Shown piece by piece: positions 6,043 through 12,729 of a stretch of DNA of 12,729 bases; the stretch's first letter is position 1; every line of letters begins with the position of its first letter. The position numbers and the translations under genes were made by a program. The DNA lies in assembly GCA_900759455.1 (NCBI GenBank), contig CAAEVI010000055.1, forward strand, positions 1-12,729. The letters are read 5' to 3'. The notes under the pieces were generated by a model. That model was not told where the DNA came from and made no database searches. It worked only from the letters and a program-made list of their open reading frames with translations. Source of the stretch: Erysipelotrichaceae bacterium (GTDB lineage: Bacteria; Bacillota_I; Bacilli_A; Erysipelotrichales; Erysipelotrichaceae).

Positions 6043-7476
6043 TTATGCTTTTTTTGCATCCTCGTTCTTTTTGATGATTGGCAGAATCAGACCCAGAGCA
6101 GTCAAAACGATCGGTGTAACAATGTTCAGAACAACTGTCAGCGGGTTATCAGAGTACATCTTCAGGATACAGCAGAATGCTGTAACCAGGAAGCACCATA
6201 CACCTGCAGCAAGAGCAAATTTCTGATTCTTAGTGAAACGGTATTCTGCAGAGAATTTGTCGCCTGCTTTACGCAATGCGATATAAGCAGCAAATACCCA
6301 CAGGTAACGCAGAGGCATGCACACAGCGTTCAGGTCTGTCAGCTGTTTCAGGATGCCGGCAGCACTTGAACCCAGTGACTGTACGACGATGATCGCACCA
6401 GACAGGATAACGACCATCCAGATACCGTTGATATATGCATCGTATTTGTTTTTCTTCAGCAGACCTGAAGGGATGAATTCACGTGCCTGCTCGTTGTCCA
6501 GCAGCATTCGCAGCGGAGCATCGATGCTCAGTACCAGCGTAGAGAACTGACCGATCGCGTTGCAGATAGAGTAAATGATCTTCAGAGAGTTTCCGATACC
6601 ATAGTAAGCACCCAGTCTCTCGAATGCCCAGTAAGCACCGTTTGCAATATATGTATCGCGATCTGCGTTTACCAGGTTTACATCAAACATCATACCCATT
6701 GCAATCGTACCCAGGATCGCGCAGACCATGACCATGATTGCCAGAGCGATCATTCCTTTAGGGAATCCTTTTGCAGGATCTTTTACCTTATTTACATAAG
6801 GAGAGATCTTCTCGCATCCACCAACGGCGAATACCAGGATACCCAGAGATGTAAAGTAGTTCAGATTGAACTGAGGAATAATGTTATCCCAGCTGAAATC
6901 CAGTGACTGGAATCCACCGTTTGGATTAATAGCCGGAGCAGCAAACATCATAACAATGTAAAGGATTGACATAACAAACATTGATGAACCAGCCAGTGTT
7001 GTCAGCTTTTTCAACGGATTCAGACCGCGGCTTGCAACCCAGCAGAAGAACAGGAATACGACCATTGTCGCAGCCTGAACTACCAATGTATCCAGACTGT
7101 CATACCAGTCAGTTCCTGCAGGCATGAATGCCCAGCTTGTAGCCTGAGACAATGCTTTCAAACCACCACTTGCCTTGCTGGCAATGTATGTAATATGGCA
7201 TGCCCAGTATGTCCATCCGGCATAGTAAGCAAATTTAGGACCGATTGTCTCGTGGATCCAAGAGCTTACACCGCCTCCTGAGTCTTTAAATGCTGATCCC
7301 AATTCCCCTACCATCAATGCATATGGTACGAAGTACAGAGCAAACATCATGACCCAGCTGAATATAACCTGAATACCGTTAAAGTACATGTAACCATTAA
7401 CGACATTTCCAAAGCCCCATACAGTTGAGAACGCCATGAACGCCAGGTTATACCAAAGAATCTTCTTTGTTTCCAT
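6043..7476 (-). CDS. APC superfamily amino acid permease (YjeM-like)
   Basis: A 477-residue integral membrane protein with about twelve hydrophobic segments (roughly 9-28, 36-56, 83-105, 131-150, 160-180, 208-225, 240-262, 290-318, 351-369, 388-403, 420-440 and 446-467). APC hallmarks are visible: the glycine-rich TM1 (TVWGFGNVVN), a GEL plus GGG loop after TM2 (MVGELGSAFKDSGGGVSSW), and FAVGGCEKISPYVNKVKDPAKGFPKG between TM6 and TM7. It most resembles glutamate/GABA-type or YjeM-like permeases as I remember them, but the substrate cannot be read from sequence. The ribosome binding site GGGAGG lies five bases before the ATG. The gene is monocistronic, with its own promoter and terminator, and diverges from the small-gene pair. 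Confidence 0.93.
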   Translation of the reverse strand: METKKILWYNLAFMAFSTVWGFGNVVNGYMYFNGIQVIFSWVMMFALYFVPYALMVGELGSAFKDSGGGVSSWIHETIGPKFAYYAGWTYWACHITYIASKASGGLKALSQATSWAFMPAGTDWYDSLDTLVVQAATMVVFLFFCWVASRGLNPLKKLTTLAGSSMFVMSILYIVMMFAAPAINPNGGFQSLDFSWDNIIPQFNLNYFTSLGILVFAVGGCEKISPYVNKVKDPAKGFPKGMIALAIMVMVCAILGTIAMGMMFDVNLVNADRDTYIANGAYWAFERLGAYYGIGNSLKIIYSICNAIGQFSTLVLSIDAPLRMLLDNEQAREFIPSGLLKKNKYDAYINGIWMVVILSGAIIVVQSLGSSAAGILKQLTDLNAVCMPLRYLWVFAAYIALRKAGDKFSAEYRFTKNQKFALAAGVWCFLVTAFCCILKMYSDNPLTVVLNIVTPIVLTALGLILPIIKKNEDAKKA

Positions 7477-7507
7477 AAAAACCTCCCTATTAGCGAAATA
7501 CAGAAAA

Positions 7508-7516
7508 ATTATACCA
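7508..7516 (-). promoter_or_regulatory. Promoter (extended -10) of the APC permease
   Basis: On the minus strand, TGG-TATAAT gives a consensus extended -10 (7516-7508). The -35 region (about 7531-7536) is poor and falls within the inverted repeat at 7533-7559, so a protein bound there could block polymerase. The leader would be about 25 bases. Confidence 0.7.
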
Positions 7517-7532
7517 TAGTTTACTGAGTTTG

Positions 7533-7559
7533 TACTACAATTCTACGATATTTGTAGTA
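7533..7559. repeat. Inverted repeat in the divergent intergenic region, candidate operator
   Basis: Perfect eight-base arms TACTACAA (7533-7540) and TTGTAGTA (7552-7559) are spaced by 11 bases and centred at 7546. The element overlaps the -35 position of the permease promoter and lies about 75 bases upstream of the start of the plus-strand small gene, so one regulator could act on both directions. The binding protein is unknown. The spacing, with arm centres 19 bases apart, is consistent with a dimeric DNA-binding protein. Confidence 0.45.
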
Positions 7560-7633
7560 AAATGATGGAATTTGTCGAACAGTTGAATAAACATCGTGAA
7601 CAAATCCACACTATTTGTGAAAGGAGTATGACC

Positions 7634-7840
7634 ATGAGCAAAAAAATGAAATTGACGCCAAAGGATGTTCTTTATATCAGCGACGTTTTAAATCAGCTCA
7701 GCAGTTATAATGCCGAGCTAAGCGATGACTTAAGCAATGTAAAGGACAAGGCACTCAAAAAATCCATCAACAGTATTACGGAGGGATTCAGCGAACAGTT
7801 TAATTCATTCAAAACGATCCTGAAGGAGGCCGGCAAATGA
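7634..7840 (+). CDS. Small helical protein, partner of the Coat F-like protein
   Basis: A 68-residue protein, MSKKMKLTPKDVLYISDVLN onward, that I do not recognise with certainty. It has no cysteine and no membrane segment, and it reads as two amphipathic helices (about 9-37 and 39-66), the layout of a ferritin-like or Coat F-type helical hairpin. The start is chosen for the AAAGGAG seven bases before ATGAGC. An in-frame ATG at 7562 would add 24 residues but has no ribosome binding site. The stop overlaps the next start as ATGA, so the two genes are translationally coupled and the products probably act together. I saw no convincing plus-strand promoter; a weak TTTACT/TACGAT pair lies near 7520-7549. 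Confidence 0.75.
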   Translation: MSKKMKLTPKDVLYISDVLNQLSSYNAELSDDLSNVKDKALKKSINSITEGFSEQFNSFKTILKEAGK

Positions 7841-8088
7841 TGAAGGAAAAAGACATAGCCATGAACGCTTTGCTTGCCTGCCGTCATATGGCTGATCTAT
7901 TGCATACGTTTGGCTGCGAGGCAAGCACCGACATCCTTGCAGACGTTCAGTCAGCTTACCAGTGTGTTACTCAGCTGCAGCATGACACATATGATATGAT
8001 GGTCAAAAATGATTGGATGCAGGTTGAGTACGAAACAAAATCCAAGCTTGAAAAAGCCTATGGAAAGTTTAAATCCGTAGATTGCTGA
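7837..8088 (+). CDS. Coat F-like small helical protein
   Basis: An 83-residue protein reading MMKEKDIAMNALLACRHMAD onward. The pattern of a KD-initiated helix, a turn near residues 27-32, a second helix and then NDWMQVE followed by a short helix (KLEKAYGKFKS) resembles the Coat F domain of spore coat proteins, where a YMQxKGWY-type segment precedes a glutamine- or lysine-rich helix. This match is from memory. It has four cysteines (15, 27, 43, 83) that could form disulphides. AAGGAGG at 7823-7829 serves the ATG at 7837; ATG 7840 is an alternative. It overlaps the upstream gene by four bases and is followed by a strong terminator. If the host forms spores, a coat role is plausible. Confidence 0.78.
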   Translation: MMKEKDIAMNALLACRHMADLLHTFGCEASTDILADVQSAYQCVTQLQHDTYDMMVKNDWMQVEYETKSKLEKAYGKFKSVDC

Positions 8089-8106
8089 GCGCAGCAGTCA
8101 TAATAG

Positions 8107-8144
8107 AAAAGACAGGTTGCTTATCATGAGCACCTGTCTTTTTT
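8107..8144 (+). terminator. Rho-independent terminator of the small-gene pair
   Basis: A stem AAAAGACAGGT/ACCTGTCTTTT (8107-8117 and 8132-8142), with further TGCT/AGC pairing inside, followed by a T6 run on the plus strand. It lies 19 bases after the Coat F-like stop and faces the tuf terminator 20 bases away. Confidence 0.92.
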
Positions 8145-8164
8145 CGCATTCTTTCCGACTGTAT

Positions 8165-8195
8165 AAAAAAGCAGATATGATTCTTCATATCTGCT
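8165..8195 (-). terminator. Rho-independent terminator of tuf and the str operon
   Basis: A perfect 11-base stem AGCAGATATGA/TCATATCTGCT with the loop AGAA on the minus strand, followed by six T residues (8170-8165). It starts about 13 bases after the tuf stop and ends str-operon transcription. Confidence 0.93.
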
Positions 8196-8208
8196 ATATT
8201 ACCATCAA

Positions 8209-9393
<1,185 letters not shown>

Positions 9394-9426
9394 TTTAGTT
9401 TTTCCTCCTAAATAATCGTCAAATAT

Positions 9427-9455
9427 ATTCTAATTCAAACAACCTATAAAAGCAA
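9427..9455 (-). promoter_or_regulatory. Probable internal promoter for tuf
   Basis: In the fusA-tuf gap, TTGCTT (9455-9450) and TAGAAT (9432-9427) stand 17 bases apart on the minus strand. No terminator lies in this gap, so tuf would be read both from the operon promoter and from here. Separate tuf promoters are known in other bacteria. Confidence 0.5.
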
Positions 9456-9471
9456 CATCATTCTGTTAAAA

Positions 9472-11550
9472 TTAGGCTTCAGAACTGTTGTTTTTAATGA
9501 TTTTTTCAGCGATTGATTTCGGAACTTCGCTGTAATGGTCGAATTTCATAGAGTAGTTACCACGACCCTGAGTAAAGGAACGCAAGTCAGTTACATAACC
9601 GAACATTTCTGACAGCGGAATCATTGCACGTACGATGATGGCATTTCCACGTTCTTCCTGATCAGTGATCTGACCGCGGCGTGAGCTTACATCACCCATT
9701 ACAGAACCAAGGTATTCATTTGGTGCTGTAACTTCAACGTTCATGATTGGCTCAAGGATAACCGGCTTACATTTCTTTCCAGCTTCTTTCAATGCCATAG
9801 AAGCGGCGATCTTATAAGCCATTTCACTTGAATCGACATCATGGTATGAACCGTCGAACAGCGTAGCCTTGATATCGATTACCGGATAACCTGCAACCAT
9901 ACCTTTGTCCAGAGCATCGATCAGACCTTCTTCTGTAGGTTTGATGTACTCACGAGGAACGCTTCCGCCGACAGTTGCATCAACGAATTCGAATCCTTTT
10001 CCTTCTTCGTTCGGTTCGAAACGGATCCAAACATGTCCGTACTGTCCACGACCACCGGACTGTTTGATGTATTTACCTTCACATTCAGCTTCCTGACGGA
10101 TTGTCTCACGGTAAGCTACCTGAGGAGCACCGACCTTAGCTTCTACCTTAAATTCACGGCGCAGACGGTCAACGATGATATCCAGGTGAAGTTCACCTAC
10201 ACCGGCGATGATAGTCTGTCCTGTTTCCTGGTTTGTATATGTCTTGAATGTAGGATCCTCTTCTGCCAGTTTGGCAAGCGCCAGACCCATCTTATCCTGG
10301 TCAGCCTTTGTCTTAGGTTCCAGAGACAGTTCGATTACTGGTTCCGGGAATTCCATAGACTCCAGGATGATGTGATGATCTTCATCACACAGAGTATCAC
10401 CAGTAGTTGTAGCTTTTAAACCTACAGCTGCAGCGATATCTCCTGCATATACCTGTTCGATTTCCTTACGAGCATTTGAATGCATCTGCACCAGACGTCC
10501 GAAACGCTCTTTCTTTCCTTTTGTTGAGTTGTATACATAGCTTCCTGCTTTTGCAGTTCCTGAGTATACACGGAAATATGAAAGCTTTCCAACGAATGGG
10601 TCAGTCATGATCTTAAATGCAAGTGCTGAGAACGGTTCGTCATCAGATGCATGACGTTCTGCTTCTGTTCCATCTTCCAGAGTACCTTTGATGCTTGGGA
10701 TATCCAGCGGTGAAGGCAGGTAGTCAACGACAGCATCCAATACCATCTGAACACCTTTGTTCTTATATGCGGATCCGCACAGTACAGGGAAGAAATCACC
10801 AGTACATACAGCGATTCGCAGAACACGCTTGATCTCCTCGATAGAAGGTTCTTCACCTTCCAGTACCATCATCATGAAATCTTCATCATAATCTGCCAGG
10901 TACTCGATCAGTTTTGCACGATATTCTTCGCACAGATCTTTCAGATCTTCAGGTACATCTTCGATCTTGATATCTGTACCCATATCATTTGTATAGATTT
11001 CTGCTTTACGTTCGATGATATCAACGATACCAGTGAATGTAGATTCAGCTCCGATCGGCAGCTGGATTGGGCAAGACTTAGCGCCCAGACGATCAATGAT
11101 CGTACGGCATGACATCAGGAAGTCAGCTCCTGTTGCATCCATCTTGTTACAGAAAACAATACGTGGTACGCCGTAAGTCGTAGCCTGACGCCATACTGTT
11201 TCTGTCTGAGGCTCAACACCTGCTTTTGCATCCAGAACAGTTACCGCACCGTCCAGTACACGCAGTGAACGTTCAACCTCTACTGTGAAGTCAACGTGAC
11301 CTGGTGTATCGATGATGTTGATACGGTTTCCTTTCCACTGGCAAGTTGTTGCAGCAGAAGTGATCGTGATACCACGTTCCTGTTCCTGCTCCATCCAGTC
11401 CATTGTGGATGCACCGTCATGCGTTTCACCCATTTTATGGTTTACACCTGTGTAGTACAGGATACGTTCTGTTGTTGTTGTCTTACCAGCATCGATGTGA
11501 GCCATGATACCAATATTACGAGTATTTTCGAGTGAATATTCTCTTGGCAT
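9472..11550 (-). CDS. fusA: Translation elongation factor G
   Basis: A 692-residue EF-G of normal length, the GTPase that drives translocation and, with RRF, ribosome recycling. G-domain motifs are G1 AHIDAGKT at 17-24, RGITI at 59-63, G3 DTPGH at 81-85 and G4 NKMD at 135-138. Later conserved stretches are GVGELHLDIIVDRLRREF (domain III), SGGRGQYGHVWI (domain IV) and the C-terminal RSFTQGRGNYSM, which belongs to the domain V end. The start follows AAAGGAG six bases upstream and lies 14 bases from the rpsG stop. This is the canonical str-operon EF-G, not a tetracycline-resistance or fusidate-resistance paralogue, judging from location and the full set of motifs. Confidence 0.99.
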   Translation of the reverse strand: MPREYSLENTRNIGIMAHIDAGKTTTTERILYYTGVNHKMGETHDGASTMDWMEQEQERGITITSAATTCQWKGNRINIIDTPGHVDFTVEVERSLRVLDGAVTVLDAKAGVEPQTETVWRQATTYGVPRIVFCNKMDATGADFLMSCRTIIDRLGAKSCPIQLPIGAESTFTGIVDIIERKAEIYTNDMGTDIKIEDVPEDLKDLCEEYRAKLIEYLADYDEDFMMMVLEGEEPSIEEIKRVLRIAVCTGDFFPVLCGSAYKNKGVQMVLDAVVDYLPSPLDIPSIKGTLEDGTEAERHASDDEPFSALAFKIMTDPFVGKLSYFRVYSGTAKAGSYVYNSTKGKKERFGRLVQMHSNARKEIEQVYAGDIAAAVGLKATTTGDTLCDEDHHIILESMEFPEPVIELSLEPKTKADQDKMGLALAKLAEEDPTFKTYTNQETGQTIIAGVGELHLDIIVDRLRREFKVEAKVGAPQVAYRETIRQEAECEGKYIKQSGGRGQYGHVWIRFEPNEEGKGFEFVDATVGGSVPREYIKPTEEGLIDALDKGMVAGYPVIDIKATLFDGSYHDVDSSEMAYKIAASMALKEAGKKCKPVILEPIMNVEVTAPNEYLGSVMGDVSSRRGQITDQEERGNAIIVRAMIPLSEMFGYVTDLRSFTQGRGNYSMKFDHYSEVPKSIAEKIIKNNSSEA

Positions 11551-11564
11551 AATGAACTCCTTTC

Positions 11565-12035
11565 TTACCAGCGGTAATGAGCAAACGCCTTGTTCGCTTC
11601 AGCCATCTTATGAGTATCCTCACGCTTTTTAACTGATGCGCCGCTGCCGTTTGCAGCATCAATGATTTCTGCAGCCAAACGCTGCTCCATTGTTTTTTCT
11701 CCTCTTAAACGAGCGTAGTTAACGATCCATCTCAAACCTAATGTCAGACGACGCTCTGCAGATACTTCTACCGGTACCTGATAGTTAGCACCGCCGACAC
11801 GGCGAACTTTCAGTTCCAGCAAAGGCATTACGTTTTCCAATGCCTTTTCGAATACTTCCATCGGTTTTTCACCTGTTTTAACTTCTACAATGTCAAACGC
11901 ATTGTACAGGATCTTCTGAGCAACCCCTTTTTTACCATCAATCATGATTTTGTTAATTAAACGAGTAACTAACTTGGAGTTGTAGATTGGATCGACCAAT
12001 ACATCACGTTTTGCAATATGTCCTTTTCTAGGCAT
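11565..12035 (-). CDS. rpsG: 30S ribosomal protein S7
   Basis: A 156-residue protein of the usual S7 (uS7) length, a primary 16S-binding protein that organises the 30S head. It opens MPRKGHIAKRDVLVDPIYNS and contains VTRLINKIMIDGKKGVA and VRRVGGANYQVPVEVSAERR, the S7 signature, then ends AFAHYRW. AAAGGAG lies nine bases before the ATG. The gene lies between rpsL and fusA with short gaps (26 and 14 bases), the canonical str arrangement. In E. coli S7 represses this operon; no such site was searched for beyond visual inspection. Confidence 0.98.
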   Translation of the reverse strand: MPRKGHIAKRDVLVDPIYNSKLVTRLINKIMIDGKKGVAQKILYNAFDIVEVKTGEKPMEVFEKALENVMPLLELKVRRVGGANYQVPVEVSAERRLTLGLRWIVNYARLRGEKTMEQRLAAEIIDAANGSGASVKKREDTHKMAEANKAFAHYRW

Positions 12036-12061
12036 AGTTATTTTCTCCTTTCACAATTGAT

Positions 12062-12484
12062 TTATTTTTTAGCTGCTTTTGGTTTCTTAGCACCATACAG
12101 AGAACGGCTCTGGTTGCGGTTTGCAACACCTGCGCAGTCCAAAGTACCGCGGATAATGTGGTAACGAACACCTGGCAGGTCCTTAACACGACCGCCGCGG
12201 ATCATTACGACACTGTGCTCCTGAAGGTTGTGTCCAATTCCCGGGATGTAAGCTGTAACCTCCATACCGTTGCTTAAGCGTACACGGGCGTACTTACGAA
12301 GAGCAGAGTTAGGCTTCTTCGGTGTCATTGTACCAACACGTGTGCAGACACCACGTTTCTGCGGTGAGCTCAAGTTCGTTGGACGGCTTTTCAGAGAGTT
12401 ATATCCTCTGTTCAAAGCAGGTGATTTTGATACTTTCACACTGTCCTGACGACCTTTACGAATTAACTGGTTAATTGTTGGCAT
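12062..12484 (-). CDS. rpsL: 30S ribosomal protein S12
   Basis: A 140-residue S12 (uS12), the decoding-centre protein. The start is the ATG giving MPTINQLIRKGRQD, preceded by AAAGGAGG and a five-base spacer. An upstream in-frame ATG would add 11 residues containing the Shine-Dalgarno itself and is rejected. The insert before SPQKRGVCTRVG gives the longer Firmicute form. The residues whose change confers streptomycin resistance elsewhere are wild type: the TPKKPNS lysines (56-57) and K101 in GRVKDLPG. D102 is the position that RimO methylthiolates in some bacteria. It is first in the str operon, with its own promoter and a two-hairpin leader, and lies downstream of a 5S rRNA. Confidence 0.98.
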   Translation of the reverse strand: MPTINQLIRKGRQDSVKVSKSPALNRGYNSLKSRPTNLSSPQKRGVCTRVGTMTPKKPNSALRKYARVRLSNGMEVTAYIPGIGHNLQEHSVVMIRGGRVKDLPGVRYHIIRGTLDCAGVANRNQSRSLYGAKKPKAAKK

Positions 12485-12511
12485 AATATCCTCCTTTCGA
12501 TTCATTTCATA

Positions 12512-12577
12512 ACACACATTTCCGGGTGTGTCATTTTACAGCCTAAATTAAAGTTCCCAAACGGGAACATCTTAATT
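12512..12577 (-). promoter_or_regulatory. Two-hairpin 5' leader of the str operon
   Basis: The roughly 100-base rpsL leader contains a strong hairpin at 12546-12577 (GTTCCC-GTTT-GGGAAC, extended by flanking AATTAA/TTAATT) and a second at 12512-12531 (ACACAC/GTGTGT with an eight-base loop) that ends 22 bases before the rpsL ribosome binding site. Neither is followed by a T run. They may be autogenous-control or stability elements; that is inference. Confidence 0.5.
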
Positions 12578-12592
12578 CACGGTTGCTCATAT

Positions 12593-12621
12593 ATAATATA
12601 TTACTGTTTTTTCTATGTCAA
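12593..12621 (-). promoter_or_regulatory. Promoter of the str operon
   Basis: A perfect -35 TTGACA (12621-12616), a 17-base spacer and -10 TATTAT (12598-12593) on the minus strand. The transcription start is expected near 12586, about 100 bases upstream of rpsL. Confidence 0.88.
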
Positions 12622-12640
12622 CCATTTTTTTCATAAAAAC

Positions 12641-12664
12641 AAAAAAAGCGATCGTATGATCGCT
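12641..12664 (-). terminator. Rho-independent terminator after 5S rRNA
   Basis: A perfect seven-base stem AGCGATC/GATCGCT with the loop ATAC, followed by seven T residues on the minus strand. It starts about five bases after the 5S rRNA end and separates rRNA transcription from the rpsL promoter 20 bases downstream. Confidence 0.9.
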
Positions 12665-12668
12665 GAAA

Positions 12669-12729
12669 GGAACCGGCAGAGAGCTATCTTCGCATGGGGC
12701 AGGCCCAACTATTGTCGCCGCGGGAATGC
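12669..12729 (-). rRNA. rrf: 5S ribosomal RNA, 3' part (runs off window)
   Basis: The last 60 or so bases on the minus strand align by eye to the 3' half of bacterial 5S rRNA. They show the GCGGCGACAATAGT loop E region, a short helix IV around TTGGG-CCTG-CCCC, then GCGAAGATAG, and the closing CTGCCGGTTC, which in Bacillus 5S corresponds to GAGAGTAGG then CGCCGCC. A terminator follows at once. The 5' half lies outside, so pairing of helix I cannot be tested. The exact 3' end is uncertain by a few bases. Confidence 0.8.

Noticed and set aside
7498..7513. A CodY-like box near the permease -10
   Set aside because: Too many mismatches to AATTTTCNGAAAATT once aligned; it is only an A-rich stretch.
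7515..7523. CATAGTTTA resembling a sigma-K -10 (CATANNNTA) upstream of the Coat F-like pair
   Set aside because: No AC-type -35 at the expected 16-17 base distance (the nearest is about 13), and the sequence overlaps the permease promoter on the other strand; a match to a loose motif is weak evidence.
7533..7559. Calling the intergenic inverted repeat a BlaI/MecI operator
   Set aside because: The arms are alike but the spacing is 11 bases too long, and no blaI- or mecI-like gene lies in the window.
7562..7633. A longer N-terminus for the first small gene starting at ATG 7562 or 7565
   Set aside because: There is no ribosome binding site before those codons, while AAAGGAG stands at the right distance from ATG 7634.
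12502..12534. A 10-codon upstream open frame in the rpsL leader (ATGACACAC onward)
   Set aside because: There is no convincing ribosome binding site, and the frame is better explained by the ACACAC/GTGTGT hairpin arms.
12669..12729. Reading the right-end RNA as SRP (4.5S) RNA
   Set aside because: The order of segments (loop E, helix IV, GAAGATAG, CTGCCGG) fits 5S rRNA, and no SRP GGAA-tetraloop stem is seen.

Overview
The window looks like a chromosomal segment from a low-to-moderate GC member of the Bacillota. The S12 has the longer Firmicute form, every gene has a strong Shine-Dalgarno of the AAGGAGG type, and terminators are simple hairpins with a T run. The protein style (EF-G, L2, L3, M18 peptidase, a Coat F-like small protein) suggests a gut anaerobe, perhaps Erysipelotrichia, but that placement is an inference from memory and not a search result.

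Almost everything is on the minus strand, so the window reads biologically from right to left. At the right edge (12669-12729) is the 3' end of a 5S rRNA, followed by a terminator, a strong promoter with perfect TTGACA, and the str operon rpsL-rpsG-fusA-tuf (12484 down to 8209). tuf also has its own likely promoter in the fusA-tuf gap and ends in a strong terminator.

An insert of about 4.6 kb separates the str operon from the S10 operon. It holds a two-gene plus-strand unit of small helical proteins (7634-8088, the second Coat F-like) that ends in a terminator facing the tuf terminator. Next come an APC-family amino acid permease with its own promoter and terminator (7476-6043), then an M18 metalloaminopeptidase (5918-4599) followed 2 bases later by an unrecognised four-helix membrane protein (4596-3937) and a terminator.

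From 3930 leftward is a roughly 370-base regulatory region: a 23-base inverted repeat, a cre-like site, a strong extended -10 promoter and a structured leader. It precedes the S10 operon in canonical order: rpsJ-rplC-rplD-rplW-rplB-rpsS-rplV-rpsC, with rpsC running off the left edge.

Functionally the window is mostly translation machinery: ribosomal proteins S12, S7, S10, L3, L4, L23, L2, S19, L22 and S3, elongation factors G and Tu, and 5S rRNA. The insert carries possible peptide and amino acid use (peptidase, permease) and a possible spore-coat-like pair. I did not find a clearly new system. The points most worth a second look are the 5S-rpsL junction, the Coat F-like pair with an inverted repeat in its divergent intergenic region, the regulatory DNA and leader upstream of rpsJ, and an enlarged, divergent tip loop in L3.
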